From the IMG/VR virus record IMGVR_UViG_3300050821_007813, positions 1-29,044 of that record: a stretch of DNA of 29,044 bases; one strand, 5' to 3'. Source of the DNA: a virus. Below the pieces are notes generated by a model. The model had not been told where the DNA came from. It saw nothing but the letters and a program-made list of their open reading frames with translations, and ran no database searches. The position numbers and the translations under genes were made by a program. Shown piece after piece: positions 1-6,889 of this stretch; positions within the stretch are counted from its first letter, which is position 1; the number at the start of each line of letters is the position of its first letter.

Positions 1-26
1 ACGAGATGGAGCCAGAGACAGCATGA
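1..26 (+). CDS. 3' end of an upstream gene (partial)
   Basis: A reading frame entering from outside the window closes at TGA 24-26 with the residues EMEPETA. Its stop overlaps the ATG of the next gene as ATGA, the same coupling used throughout this operon, so it is probably the last codons of another member. Too little is visible to say what it encodes. Confidence 0.5.
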
Positions 27-256
27 GCGCAGACGCCCTCTCCACCAAGCAGTTCAACACCGAACACGCCTTGCTCTCCCAGGGCAACACCGACGAGCTT
101 GCCGCCAGAGTCCGGGGCATCCAGAACATGACCTCCAACGTCTACCGGCCCTCCTTCTCCGCCGACTACACCACCGTCCACAGCATGCCGTCCGGAACCG
201 CTGATGGCAGGCCGACCGCCGGGGGTGTCATGGAAGGACAGGACGAAGAGGAGTAA
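23..256 (+). CDS. Small tagged protein, AL-x-x-x-QF N-terminus
   Basis: A 77-residue protein starting MSADALSTKQF. The first eleven residues carry the signature seen on most proteins of this operon: small residues, then A-L-x-x-x-Q-F. The remainder is hydrophilic, rich in Ser, Thr and Gly, ends in an acidic EGQDEEE tail, and has no membrane segment or known domain. The start overlaps the upstream stop (ATGA) and the end overlaps the next ATG (TAATG), so translation is coupled. The body may be largely disordered. A role as a tagged minor virion or cargo component is inference from the shared signature. Confidence 0.75.
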   Translation: MSADALSTKQFNTEHALLSQGNTDELAARVRGIQNMTSNVYRPSFSADYTTVHSMPSGTADGRPTAGGVMEGQDEEE

Positions 257-1155
257 TGCCGCACGCTCTGGGATTCCCTGATCTCCACCCTGAGCAGTTC
301 AAGGGCTACACCGGAGGGCCGAAGGAAGCTCTTGAGCGCGCCTACCCGGATCGATCCGCATACAGACCAGAACCCAGTAACCAGGGCCAGCTATTCAGCC
401 CGGAGTCCGTCCCGCCCCAGGAGGCTCACCACCAGACCCCGGACCGGTTCGCCCAAGACCCCAGGACCTGGTGGCACGGTCGAGTGACCAAGGGTGGACC
501 CAGGAGCAGCCTTGGCGGCAGTGGGGTTGGACGGGGTGAGGGCTTCCACGCCGGGACCAGGGGGGCGGCGGAGCAGCGGCTCAGGACCAACGTCGGCAGG
601 GGCCTCAAGCCGGGGATGGCCGGGCACATGTACCCACTTCGCATCACCGGGCCGGTCGAGGGTCCTGAGAATCCATACCCCGACATGAACAAGCACGTTG
701 CCTTGGGTCCGAGGCGACAGGGCAGTTGGGGTGGTCAGTCGTACGGGGGTCGTCAGACCGGCTACCTCTACAAGAACGAGGTCGAGGGCGGCGGGGCCAT
801 GTCAGTGGGGGTGCCGAAGAGGAAGGGCTTCCTGTCCACGCAGCGTGAGATGGTGGGTGCGGCCAAGAAGCGCGGTGAGTTCGTCCACCCCAACATCGAG
901 TGGGCCGTCAAGTCCCATCCGGAACACGTCGCCGAGAGCATCGAGGGCCGCTACTCCAGCCGGACTCCGGAGGGACACCGCTACGCCCAGCAGCACCTGA
1001 GCCAGTCCACGGCTGAGGCATCCAACCAGGAGCGTATGGAGCGCACCAGCTACCAGACGCAGTCTGGGCGTACCCAGCACGTCTATCGCTATCGCGACCC
1101 CACGCCGGGGAGCGCTCTGTTGTCGAAGCAATGGGATCGGGGGTCCCTCCATTGA
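256..1155 (+). CDS. Putative ADP-ribosyltransferase-like tagged protein
   Basis: A 299-residue basic protein. The tag variant LHPEQF is at residues 10-15 and a related LSKQW at 289-293, so the motif may be present at both ends. After a Pro-rich linker, WHGR (73-76) and FHAGTRGAAEQR (97-108) resemble the H-x-G-T core of ADP-ribosyltransferase-like folds found in phage minor proteins. The remaining catalytic residues of that fold cannot be assigned by eye. The start is the ATG overlapping the previous TAA. The stop overlaps the TTG of the next small gene. Family assignment is tentative; the reading frame itself is secure from context. Confidence 0.6.
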   Translation: MPHALGFPDLHPEQFKGYTGGPKEALERAYPDRSAYRPEPSNQGQLFSPESVPPQEAHHQTPDRFAQDPRTWWHGRVTKGGPRSSLGGSGVGRGEGFHAGTRGAAEQRLRTNVGRGLKPGMAGHMYPLRITGPVEGPENPYPDMNKHVALGPRRQGSWGGQSYGGRQTGYLYKNEVEGGGAMSVGVPKRKGFLSTQREMVGAAKKRGEFVHPNIEWAVKSHPEHVAESIEGRYSSRTPEGHRYAQQHLSQSTAEASNQERMERTSYQTQSGRTQHVYRYRDPTPGSALLSKQWDRGSLH

Positions 1156-1289
1156 GCCATCAAGTCCTGTCGCAGCAGCAGTTCAACACTCAGCCGGACC
1201 TGCCTGAAGAGAAGAGCATCGATTCGCCTGACCCGCAGAACGTCATCCCGGAGAAGGAGGACGAGGACATCGGGCAGGCACCGAACTGA
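1152..1289 (+). CDS. 45-residue tagged peptide, TTG start
   Basis: A very short gene filling what would otherwise be a gap. It starts at TTG 1152, overlapping the previous TGA as TTGA, and stops at TGA 1287-1289, which overlaps the next ATG. The product begins MSHQVLSQQQFNT, an almost exact copy of the beginning of the first complete gene (LSTKQFNT), and continues with an acidic, proline-containing tail. Recovery of the tag in a frame with overlaps at both ends is the main evidence that the gene is real. It looks like a tag with almost no cargo. Function unknown. Confidence 0.7.
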   Translation: MSHQVLSQQQFNTQPDLPEEKSIDSPDPQNVIPEKEDEDIGQAPN

Positions 1290-2200
1290 TGAGCCAGCGC
1301 GCCCTGTCCACCCAGTTCAGCAACCCCCAGCCCTACTTCCCCCAGAAGGGGCGGGACAAGGGTCCGTCGATGGGTTCACAGGGCAAGCTCTTCCGCGACC
1401 CCAAGCCGGTCGATGAGCATCGCTATCAGCGTGGTTACACCCCGGAGCGGATGCGGGCGGTCGAGGGCGGCAGAGACAAACCTCCCGGCCTCAGTGTCCA
1501 GAGTGAGGTGACCAAGAGGAGCAAGGCTGCCTTTGCTGGTCCTGCTGGGGTGGCGCGGATCAAGCAAGTGATCGCCCGATCCACCACGCCAGCCGAGGAG
1601 CTACATCCGACCGGCCCCGGTCAGCGGCTCAGGATTACCTCCGGCTCAGCCAGGGCCAGTAAGAATGCCTGGGCCAGCTACACCCACCAGCCTTCTTTGG
1701 GCAAGAGACCTGGTGAGATCCTGCTGGGCAAGGACAAGGACGAGAACATGATGGGCCAGGCCCTCATGCACGAGATGGGCCACTACCGATCTCACATGGC
1801 TGGCACCGAACACTTCACGTCCAGAGCGCCTAGCGACTTCGGCAAAGAGGAAGCCTTCGCCGACGACAACATGATGAGCCGGTGGCGTCCCGACCCTCGT
1901 GACGCCCGCCGGGGGAAAGCTCCCAGGATGGACCTGGCCTACGAGACCCGCAGCAGTTTCGGACGCACTGGTTCCGGTGGCACCGCGTACCGCTCTTACC
2001 TCAAGGCCCGGCAGACTCCGATCCAGAAGGCCGCGGCAGACCGCAAGTACGCGGCCGAGAACGCCGACGCCTCCCATCAGCCCCAGATGCTTGGAGATAC
2101 CGGAGGAGGCCGCCACACCCCGGCAACCGGTCATCGAGTTGAGTCCTGGGCGCAGGCCGAAGGTACCCTCCACCCCATGCAGTTCGGGAAGCTGGGATGA
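1289..2200 (+). CDS. Tagged zinc metallopeptidase-like protein (HExxH)
   Basis: A 303-residue protein starting MSQRALSTQF, a tag one residue shorter than the others. HEMGH at residues 161-165 is a textbook HExxH zinc-peptidase motif, followed by H169 and by an acidic EEAFAD (187-192) that could supply the third zinc ligand, as in gluzincin-type enzymes. The flanks are basic and Gly/Pro-rich. The C-terminus has LHPMQF close to residue 297, echoing the tag. The predicted role is a virion-carried or early protease acting on a host or phage protein; the substrate cannot be inferred. The ATG overlaps the preceding stop, and the next gene overlaps by ATGA. Confidence 0.7.
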   Translation: MSQRALSTQFSNPQPYFPQKGRDKGPSMGSQGKLFRDPKPVDEHRYQRGYTPERMRAVEGGRDKPPGLSVQSEVTKRSKAAFAGPAGVARIKQVIARSTTPAEELHPTGPGQRLRITSGSARASKNAWASYTHQPSLGKRPGEILLGKDKDENMMGQALMHEMGHYRSHMAGTEHFTSRAPSDFGKEEAFADDNMMSRWRPDPRDARRGKAPRMDLAYETRSSFGRTGSGGTAYRSYLKARQTPIQKAAADRKYAAENADASHQPQMLGDTGGGRHTPATGHRVESWAQAEGTLHPMQFGKLG

Positions 2201-2562
2201 GCGAGCGCGCCCTCAACCCCCGGCAGTTCAAGCACCTCTACCACGAGTCCCATCTGAATGACCGGGAGTCCATCCAGCGTGAGGGGCTGCGGGCGCACAA
2301 ACCCTTCACCCCTCAGATCGGTGCGGATGTCTATCCCCACGGGGTCTACCTGTCCACGCCCAAAGGCTCAGAATATGGCTCGTCTGTGCATGACTCATCG
2401 CACTTTGGCTACGACCGGTGGAGGGTCAACATGGAGGGGCTGGAGCATCACAAGGATCCCGACCCTCTTCACGAAACCTCGTACTACACCCCGGAGTCGA
2501 TCCCACCAGAGCGGCTGAAGCTGGTGAAGAAGGGCCACCCAGACTGGGAACGGCATATATGA
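2197..2562 (+). CDS. Tagged ADP-ribosyltransferase-fold protein
   Basis: A 121-residue protein starting MSERALNPRQF. The body has the layout of a small ART/KptA-type fold: LYHESHLNDRESIQREGLRA (residues 14-33) matches the first strand and helix, GVYLST (49-54) the central strand, and a C-terminal YYTPESIPPERLKLV segment (96-110) the last strand. This is an R/H-Y-E-like rather than a toxin-specific signature, so ADP-ribosylation, NAD-dependent phosphate removal or a catalytically dead version are all possible. The ATGA overlap with the metallopeptidase gene and a second ATGA with the GNAT gene place it firmly in the operon. Confidence 0.65.
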   Translation: MSERALNPRQFKHLYHESHLNDRESIQREGLRAHKPFTPQIGADVYPHGVYLSTPKGSEYGSSVHDSSHFGYDRWRVNMEGLEHHKDPDPLHETSYYTPESIPPERLKLVKKGHPDWERHI

Positions 2563-2933
2563 GCCAGCGCGCCCTCAACCCTGACCAGTTCACCTACCGC
2601 TTCCGGCAAGCCAAGCCGAAGGAGATGGAAAGCCGTCCCCAGCACGAGCTTCACGTCTATGGAGGCTCAGGGAACTACTACGGCAGCATCGGGCAGATGT
2701 ACTGGCACCATAAGACCGGTGAGATCGCCAACATCAATGTCGATGAACGCTTTCGTCGTCAGGGCGTCGGCACCGCTCTCCTCGGCGAGGCCCGCCGGGT
2801 AGCCTCGGAGACCAGAGGCGTCCGCGCCCCCAGGCACTCGCCCCAACGGACTGACATGGGAGAGGCGTGGGCGCGATCCCTGGGGGAGCGGTTGCCTCGG
2901 AGGCAACAGAGGACGGTGGCCGGTGAGCCGTGA
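2559..2933 (+). CDS. Tagged GNAT-family N-acetyltransferase
   Basis: A 124-residue protein starting MSQRALNPDQF at ATG 2559 (ATGA overlap). Residues 57-80 are classic GNAT motif A: a strand with IANINVDERF followed by the acetyl-CoA pyrophosphate loop RRQGVGTA (66-73) and a helix. The domain is short, with a shortened tail in place of GNAT motif B, but the Q/R-x-x-G-x-G/A core is intact. An open frame continues upstream to 2418 but overlaps the previous gene; the tag marks the true start. Possible substrates are a host protein, a toxin or a small molecule; nothing here selects among them. Confidence 0.75.
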   Translation: MSQRALNPDQFTYRFRQAKPKEMESRPQHELHVYGGSGNYYGSIGQMYWHHKTGEIANINVDERFRRQGVGTALLGEARRVASETRGVRAPRHSPQRTDMGEAWARSLGERLPRRQQRTVAGEP

Positions 2934-3165
2934 CGCCTTGAACAACGCCCAGTTCGACATGCTGGTCGCCACCGAACGAGAGCATGACCAGAAGGTCCGT
3001 GAGGATCGGGCTGGGATCCAGAAGCACACCCACACGCCCAGCCCGACCGAGACCACCTTCTACAAGGCCGGTCGCCGTACCATCGGAACCTCGACATGCT
3101 CGACCTGTGAGCAGAAGATCGCCAAGGGCGGCAATGGACCCAGTGGGTGGTATACCTCGTCATGA
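2923..3165 (+). CDS. Tagged small protein with a C-x-x-C pair
   Basis: An 80-residue protein starting at GTG 2923 with MSRDALNNAQF, overlapping the GNAT gene by 11 bases. The middle is charged and probably helical (ATEREHDQKVREDRAG). The C-terminal third has CSTCEQKI and a Gly-rich end, like half of a treble-clef zinc site; only two cysteines are present, so metal binding alone would need a dimer or extra ligands. Last gene of the tagged series; the following gene lacks the tag. Function unknown. Confidence 0.7.
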   Translation: MSRDALNNAQFDMLVATEREHDQKVREDRAGIQKHTHTPSPTETTFYKAGRRTIGTSTCSTCEQKIAKGGNGPSGWYTSS

Positions 3166-4634
3166 GCCTCCGCAAACTTGAGCTTTACTTCGCCGGGGCT
3201 GAGGTGCCCACCTGGCGCAAGCTCCTGGCGGCAGAGGGAGTCCCTCACATCGCCGTCAACTATCTGCACCTCCAGCCTCGCATCACCAAGCAGCCCTGGC
3301 TGCTGGCCAGTCACTTCCCAGAGGACCAGCAGATCTTCCTGCTGTCGGGCAGCAACGCCACCGAGAAGCGCAACTGGTCGGTCACCCAGCACGAGGAGTT
3401 TCTGGCCAGCTACCTGAGCTTCGTGCAGGACAACGTGGAGCGGATCCGGTTCTTCACCGAGTACGACGCCGAGTCCTTGGGGGTCGACTGGGTCTTACGC
3501 CAGCGTGACGTCTGGGAGGGCCTGGCCGACGACAAGTTCGTGCCGGTCTGGCACGAGGCCTGGGGCGCTCCCCTGCTTCGCACCATGGTGGAGAGCCACC
3601 AGAACCTGGGTGTGCCGCCGGTCGCGCCGCGCACCCAAAACGTCCTGTCCTCTCTCGTGCGGCGCACCAGGGTCAACCTGCACGGGCTGAGCTTCTCTCA
3701 CCCGTACGACGCGCCCGGCGGCTTGTACTCCACTCTTGTCTCCTCCTCCTGGATCTCGCCAACGAGATTCGGGGAGACGGTCATCTGGGACGAGAACCGG
3801 CTCCGCCGGTACCCGGCTGACGACAAGGAGAAGATCCGCCGCCGTCACCGCCAGCACTTCACTCAGGCAGGCTTCGATGCCGACAAGATCGAGGCCGACC
3901 AGTCCAACGAGGTGGCCCGATACACCGTGTGGGCCTGGCGGCAGATGGAGCAGTCCATGGAGGCCCCAGAGAGGGTCCGGCTGCTCAAACGACGTAATGG
4001 ATTAACTCACGCCCGGAACGGGGATACTCCCGAAACCGCGCCCATGCCGGTGCCGACAGTTGATCATTTAGCTCCAGAGATCGCTGGAAACGGGCATCTA
4101 CTGCCCGACCTCGTCCGGCCCCTTCCGGTCTTCGATTTCCACCCAGTGACGAGTGTGACGAACAACCCGGAGGGGCCGGGCACGGTGGAGGTGACGTCCA
4201 ACGTCACGGTGATGGGCAGGTCAGCGCTACGTCAGTGCGCTAGCTGCTCCCTGGCCGCGGTGTGCCCGCTGTTCGATCCAGTGATGTCCTGCCGCTACTC
4301 GATCCCGATCGAGATCCGGAATCGTGATCAACTCATGGGCATTCTGCACAGTCTCCTGGAGATGCAGGGGCAGAGAGTCGCATTCGGCTTCTTCTCCGAG
4401 CAGCTTCAGGGTGGGTACCCCGACGCCAACTTGTCGTCAGAACTCGACCGATTCATGCGGATGACTCAGAGTGTGAAGGACATCCAGGACAACCGCGATT
4501 TCCTCAAGGTGACCGTCGAGGGTCGCACCCAGGCCGGGGTCCTGGCCCGCCTCTTCGGAGCCGAGCGAGCCGAGGGCCTCCGCAAGGTCGACCCCGACAA
4601 AGCCGAGGACGCGGTTCGTCGGACTATGGGTTGA
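3162..4634 (+). CDS. Large two-domain phage protein with C-x2-C-x5-C-x8-C cluster
   Basis: A 490-residue protein starting at ATG 3162 (ATGA overlap; an earlier in-frame GTG at 3147 is less likely). The first 270 residues look like an alpha/beta barrel: repeated strand-like stretches (LELYFAG, HIAVNY, IFLLSG, FFTEYD, FVPVWH, LHGLSF) and a conserved-looking SSSWISPTRFGE. It could be a distant tRNA-guanine-transglycosylase/DpdA-like barrel, but I cannot confirm catalytic residues. A proline-rich linker (about 290-330) leads to a second domain with C359, C362, C368 and C377 and a helical tail. The cysteines suggest zinc or an iron-sulfur cluster. Not recognised with confidence. Confidence 0.75.
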   Translation: MSLRKLELYFAGAEVPTWRKLLAAEGVPHIAVNYLHLQPRITKQPWLLASHFPEDQQIFLLSGSNATEKRNWSVTQHEEFLASYLSFVQDNVERIRFFTEYDAESLGVDWVLRQRDVWEGLADDKFVPVWHEAWGAPLLRTMVESHQNLGVPPVAPRTQNVLSSLVRRTRVNLHGLSFSHPYDAPGGLYSTLVSSSWISPTRFGETVIWDENRLRRYPADDKEKIRRRHRQHFTQAGFDADKIEADQSNEVARYTVWAWRQMEQSMEAPERVRLLKRRNGLTHARNGDTPETAPMPVPTVDHLAPEIAGNGHLLPDLVRPLPVFDFHPVTSVTNNPEGPGTVEVTSNVTVMGRSALRQCASCSLAAVCPLFDPVMSCRYSIPIEIRNRDQLMGILHSLLEMQGQRVAFGFFSEQLQGGYPDANLSSELDRFMRMTQSVKDIQDNRDFLKVTVEGRTQAGVLARLFGAERAEGLRKVDPDKAEDAVRRTMG

Positions 4635-4732
4635 GGAGTCGCCACCTCCTCTGGACCGCCTTCATCCTGGGAGCAGTGTTGGTGATCGTTCTGGGCTTTG
4701 TTCTGGGCCTCCTGATGGCCCTGGTCCTCTAG
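4631..4732 (+). CDS. 33-residue single-helix membrane peptide, TTG start
   Basis: A tiny gene starting TTG 4631 (TTGA overlap with the previous stop) and ending TAG 4730-4732. After four basic or polar residues (MRSRH), the rest is one hydrophobic helix ending LLMALVL, with no soluble tail. It could be a holin-like or membrane-regulatory peptide. The stop lies inside CTAG, where the oppositely directed membrane reading frame also ends. Support comes from the coupled start and the composition; expression is inferred. Confidence 0.55.
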   Translation: MRSRHLLWTAFILGAVLVIVLGFVLGLLMALVL

Positions 4733-4872
4733 ATCCAGCCCACGTAGACCGCGACGAACACCCAGATGGCGATCCCGACCGTCCAGAGGACCAGGGCCAG
4801 GATGACGCCCCACCGGGGTGCAGGCTGCCACTCCGGCTCTTCCTCGTTGAGGTATTCCTCTAGGTCCTCTAG
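4729..4872 (-). CDS. Small membrane protein frame lacking a standard start codon
   Basis: A leftward frame of about 47 residues: an acidic head (EDLEEYLNEEEPEW), an APRW linker and a hydrophobic helix GVILALVLWTVG...VYVGWI. The pattern is strongly protein-like, but the frame has no ATG, GTG or TTG near the expected place. A CTA codon sits at 4872-4870, where it overlaps the upstream TAG as CTAG, mimicking the xTGA overlaps seen elsewhere. Options are a non-standard start, a -1 frameshift from the upstream gene (no convincing slippery site seen) or a lost start. The stop shares CTAG 4729-4732 with the convergent peptide gene. Confidence 0.4.
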   Translation of the reverse strand, partial: LEDLEEYLNEEEPEWQPAPRWGVILALVLWTVGIAIWVFVAVYVGWI

Positions 4873-5024
4873 GGCCGGTCCAGGTCGATCTGGTCCTCGT
4901 GGATGACCGCTCTCTCCCAGTGCGCCCGGCTCTCGGTGGAAGGCTCGTTGTACCAGTCCACGTAGGCCAACCAGGTGTTGTGTCGTGCCCGCCACCGCCG
5001 CCACCACCACCGCATCCGCTTCAA
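4869..5024 (-). CDS. Small Trp/Arg-rich protein, TTG start
   Basis: A 51-residue protein starting TTG 5024, overlapping the upstream TGA as TTGA. The start is very basic and aromatic (MKRMRWWWRRWRARHN), followed by NTWLAYVDWYNEP and an acidic end IHEDQIDLDRP. An internal ATG at residue 4 is an alternative start. The middle part reads like a conserved soluble phage protein, while the Trp/Arg-rich head suggests nucleic-acid or membrane contact. Second gene of the leftward mini-operon. Confidence 0.55.
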   Translation of the reverse strand: MKRMRWWWRRWRARHNTWLAYVDWYNEPSTESRAHWERAVIHEDQIDLDRP

Positions 5025-5353
5025 TCCGGCAACCTCTTGCCCTTGATCTTCTCCGACTCCAATGCCTGGGAGTGGAAGTAGTCAGCGATGTCAAGCAGGC
5101 TCTGATGCTCGTCTTCGCTGATGGCTCTCTCCAGATTTTCAAGGAGTTCCAGGAAGGACATGATGGTGTTGCAGTAGGTGAACAGGGCGGTGGAGGCGAA
5201 GGGATCCTTCAGCCGGATCACCACGGCATCATCGAGAGCCTTCGGTGGAGGAGCCATCCCATCGGCTTCTTCCAACGTCTCCCACGTCTGAAACTCGTCC
5301 AGCTTGAAGACGATGTACTTGGGTTGGTCTTCCGTTTCACCGATTAGCTCCAT
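5021..5353 (-). CDS. Hypothetical protein, leftward mini-operon
   Basis: A 110-residue acidic protein starting at ATG 5353. A beta-rich N-terminal half (PKYIVFKLDEFQTW, DAVVIRLKDPFAS) is followed by a long helical half (YCNTIMSFLELLENLERAI, LLDIADYFHSQALESEKIKGK). No domain recognised. It is the first of three overlapping leftward genes embedded among rightward ones and is divergent from the gene at 5464, with about 110 bases between them available for a shared control region. No strong ribosome binding site is visible. Confidence 0.7.
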   Translation of the reverse strand: MELIGETEDQPKYIVFKLDEFQTWETLEEADGMAPPPKALDDAVVIRLKDPFASTALFTYCNTIMSFLELLENLERAISEDEHQSLLDIADYFHSQALESEKIKGKRLPD

Positions 5354-5452
5354 GAGCCGATGATCCCAGAGGCCGAGCCGTAATCCGGGTGGCGGCGGAA
5401 AGTTCCTGGCGGAAAATGCCGGAGTGGCCCTGGGGGTGACATGGGGTGTTCT

Positions 5453-5466
5453 TACACTCGCTCATG
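5453..5466 (+). promoter_or_regulatory. Leaderless-type promoter for the gene at 5464
   Basis: TACACT (5453-5458) matches the actinobacterial TANNNT -10 box and lies five bases before ATG 5464, so transcription would begin at or next to the start codon. There is no ribosome binding site. The same arrangement recurs in the right half of the window. The -35 region is unclear. Confidence 0.5.
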
Positions 5467-6012
5467 CCCGTTTTGATGGTTCTCCAGGACGGCCCCCTTG
5501 ACGGTGAGGAACAGGTGGTGCAGATGGTGCCGACTGCACCCGGCTCCCAGTTGTTCTTCAACATCCCTAACTTCCAGACCTTCGACCTCACCCAGCCCGA
5601 CAGCGAGGTGGTCGTCGGCCTCGGTCTCCAGGCCATCTACGCCTTCGTGGGCCAAGGACCAGACCCTGACCCGGACGTCGACATCTGGGACGCCTCGTGG
5701 ATCTTTGAGTTCGCCGGAGAGGTCTACGTCCCCACACCGCCCCCGTTGGGACCGCCGACGAACCCGCCGGTTGACGTCGCCCAGGTCTGGATGTCCGCAG
5801 AATCCACGCTGGTCCCCGACACCCTCCCGATCACCACATCGCCGGTCGTCACTCTCGTCGCAGAGAGCGGTATGGACGTCGAGGGAATCTGGACTCCAGT
5901 CCAGGCCGGTGTCGTCGTCATGGAAGCCGACAGTGTCATGCAGATCACCGCGGACTGGACGCCCGTAGTGATCATGACCGCTACTTCATCAATGGAGGTC
6001 GATCCCTCGTGA
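5464..6012 (+). CDS. Hypothetical beta-rich protein, possible virion component
   Basis: A 182-residue acidic protein; ATG 5464 is chosen over the in-frame GTG 5446 because TACACT lies just upstream. The first 95 residues look like a beta-sandwich (VLQDGPLDGEEQVVQMV, SQLFFNIPNF, WIFEFAGEVYVP), then a Pro-rich hinge (PTPPPLGPPTNPP), then a repetitive Ser/Thr/Val/Met region with TLVPDTLPI, VTLVAESGMD and VMEADSVMQI that looks like stacked short strands. The composition is typical of minor structural or decoration proteins, but no family was recognised. First gene of the 5.5-12.8 kb rightward run. Confidence 0.65.
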   Translation: MPVLMVLQDGPLDGEEQVVQMVPTAPGSQLFFNIPNFQTFDLTQPDSEVVVGLGLQAIYAFVGQGPDPDPDVDIWDASWIFEFAGEVYVPTPPPLGPPTNPPVDVAQVWMSAESTLVPDTLPITTSPVVTLVAESGMDVEGIWTPVQAGVVVMEADSVMQITADWTPVVIMTATSSMEVDPS

Positions 6013-6221
6013 GCATTCAAGTCAAGGTTGTGATGCAGAACGGTCAGGTCATCACCGGCATCAACTGGCGCATGTCCTCCTACGGGCCGTGGAACCCCTC
6101 AGTCCCGGCCAGTCCATACCCCTTCGCTGGCGGTGTCTTCCACCTGAAGTCAGCGTCGGGCTGGGTCGATGTTGATGCAGCCCAGGTCCGCAGTTTTTCT
6201 GTCACCCCTACAACGTCATGA
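6009..6221 (+). CDS. Small beta-rich hypothetical protein
   Basis: A 70-residue protein from GTG 6009 (GTGA overlap). It reads as a small beta-barrel or SH3-like unit: IQVKVVMQNGQVITGINW, GVFHLKSASGWVDVDAAQVRSFSV. It resembles small phage proteins of the type that display a substrate-independent barrel; function unknown. Coupled to the dCTP deaminase gene by ATGA. Confidence 0.65.
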   Translation: MSIQVKVVMQNGQVITGINWRMSSYGPWNPSVPASPYPFAGGVFHLKSASGWVDVDAAQVRSFSVTPTTS

Positions 6222-6889
6222 TCCTCACCCACTCCGACATCTTCAACCGGGTCGTCAACAAGAAGGAGGGCCTGGACATCAGGCCCTGGGAGAAGGAGCG
6301 CCTCCAGCCCATCAGTTACGAGCTTGCGCTCTCCTCCCGATTCCTGATCTTCGATCCCACTGTCGAGGTCCTCGATCCGCTCAACCTGGGCAACTACACC
6401 AGGGAGATCAACATCGATGACAACGAGCAGCCTTACTACGACCAGGGCTACCTGGTCCTCCACCCCGGTGAGTTCGTGCTGGGAGCCTCCGTCGAGACCA
6501 TCACGATCCCTCCGGATCTAGTTGGTGTCCTCAATGGCAAGTCGTCTCTGGGACGCCTGGGCCTCCAGATCCATGCCACCGCCGGTCTGTTCGATCCTGG
6601 CTTCCGTGGCAACGCCACCCTGGAGATGTCCAACATCAGTCGCCTGCCCATCCGGCTGTGGCCCGGCATGCTGGTGGCCCAGATGGTCTTCTGGCAGACC
6701 GTCCAGGCGGTTCCCCATGAGTTTCTCTACGGCTCTCCTCGGCTTCACTCCCACTACCAGAATCAGAGCGGCCCCACCGCTAGTCGCTACAGCGGTCCCA
6801 AGAATCTGGACGATCAGATCCGTCCCCTGGACTCTGCCCAGCTTCAGCTACCGGGGGTACAGTGGGAAGACTATGAGCGGAGTACATAG
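6218..6889 (+). CDS. dcd: dCTP deaminase (possibly bifunctional dCTP deaminase/dUTPase)
   Basis: A 223-residue member of the dCTP deaminase/dUTPase trimer family. GKSSLGRLG (107-115) is the phosphate-binding motif, HATAGLFDPGF (119-129) lines the active site, and LEMSN (135-139) supplies the glutamate (E136) expected to catalyse deamination of dCTP to dUTP. Some relatives, such as the methanogen and mycobacterial enzymes, also hydrolyse dUTP to dUMP; the sequence alone does not decide. The protein is some 30 residues longer than bacterial Dcd, with a polar C-terminal tail. It would feed thymidylate synthesis during phage replication. ATGA overlap with the previous gene. Confidence 0.92.
   Translation: MILTHSDIFNRVVNKKEGLDIRPWEKERLQPISYELALSSRFLIFDPTVEVLDPLNLGNYTREINIDDNEQPYYDQGYLVLHPGEFVLGASVETITIPPDLVGVLNGKSSLGRLGLQIHATAGLFDPGFRGNATLEMSNISRLPIRLWPGMLVAQMVFWQTVQAVPHEFLYGSPRLHSHYQNQSGPTASRYSGPKNLDDQIRPLDSAQLQLPGVQWEDYERST

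Noticed and set aside
4869-4900. Programmed -1 frameshift joining the two leftward frames
   Set aside because: The frames are correctly related, but no X-XXY-YYZ slippery heptamer is present before the stop, so it is kept only as a weak option.
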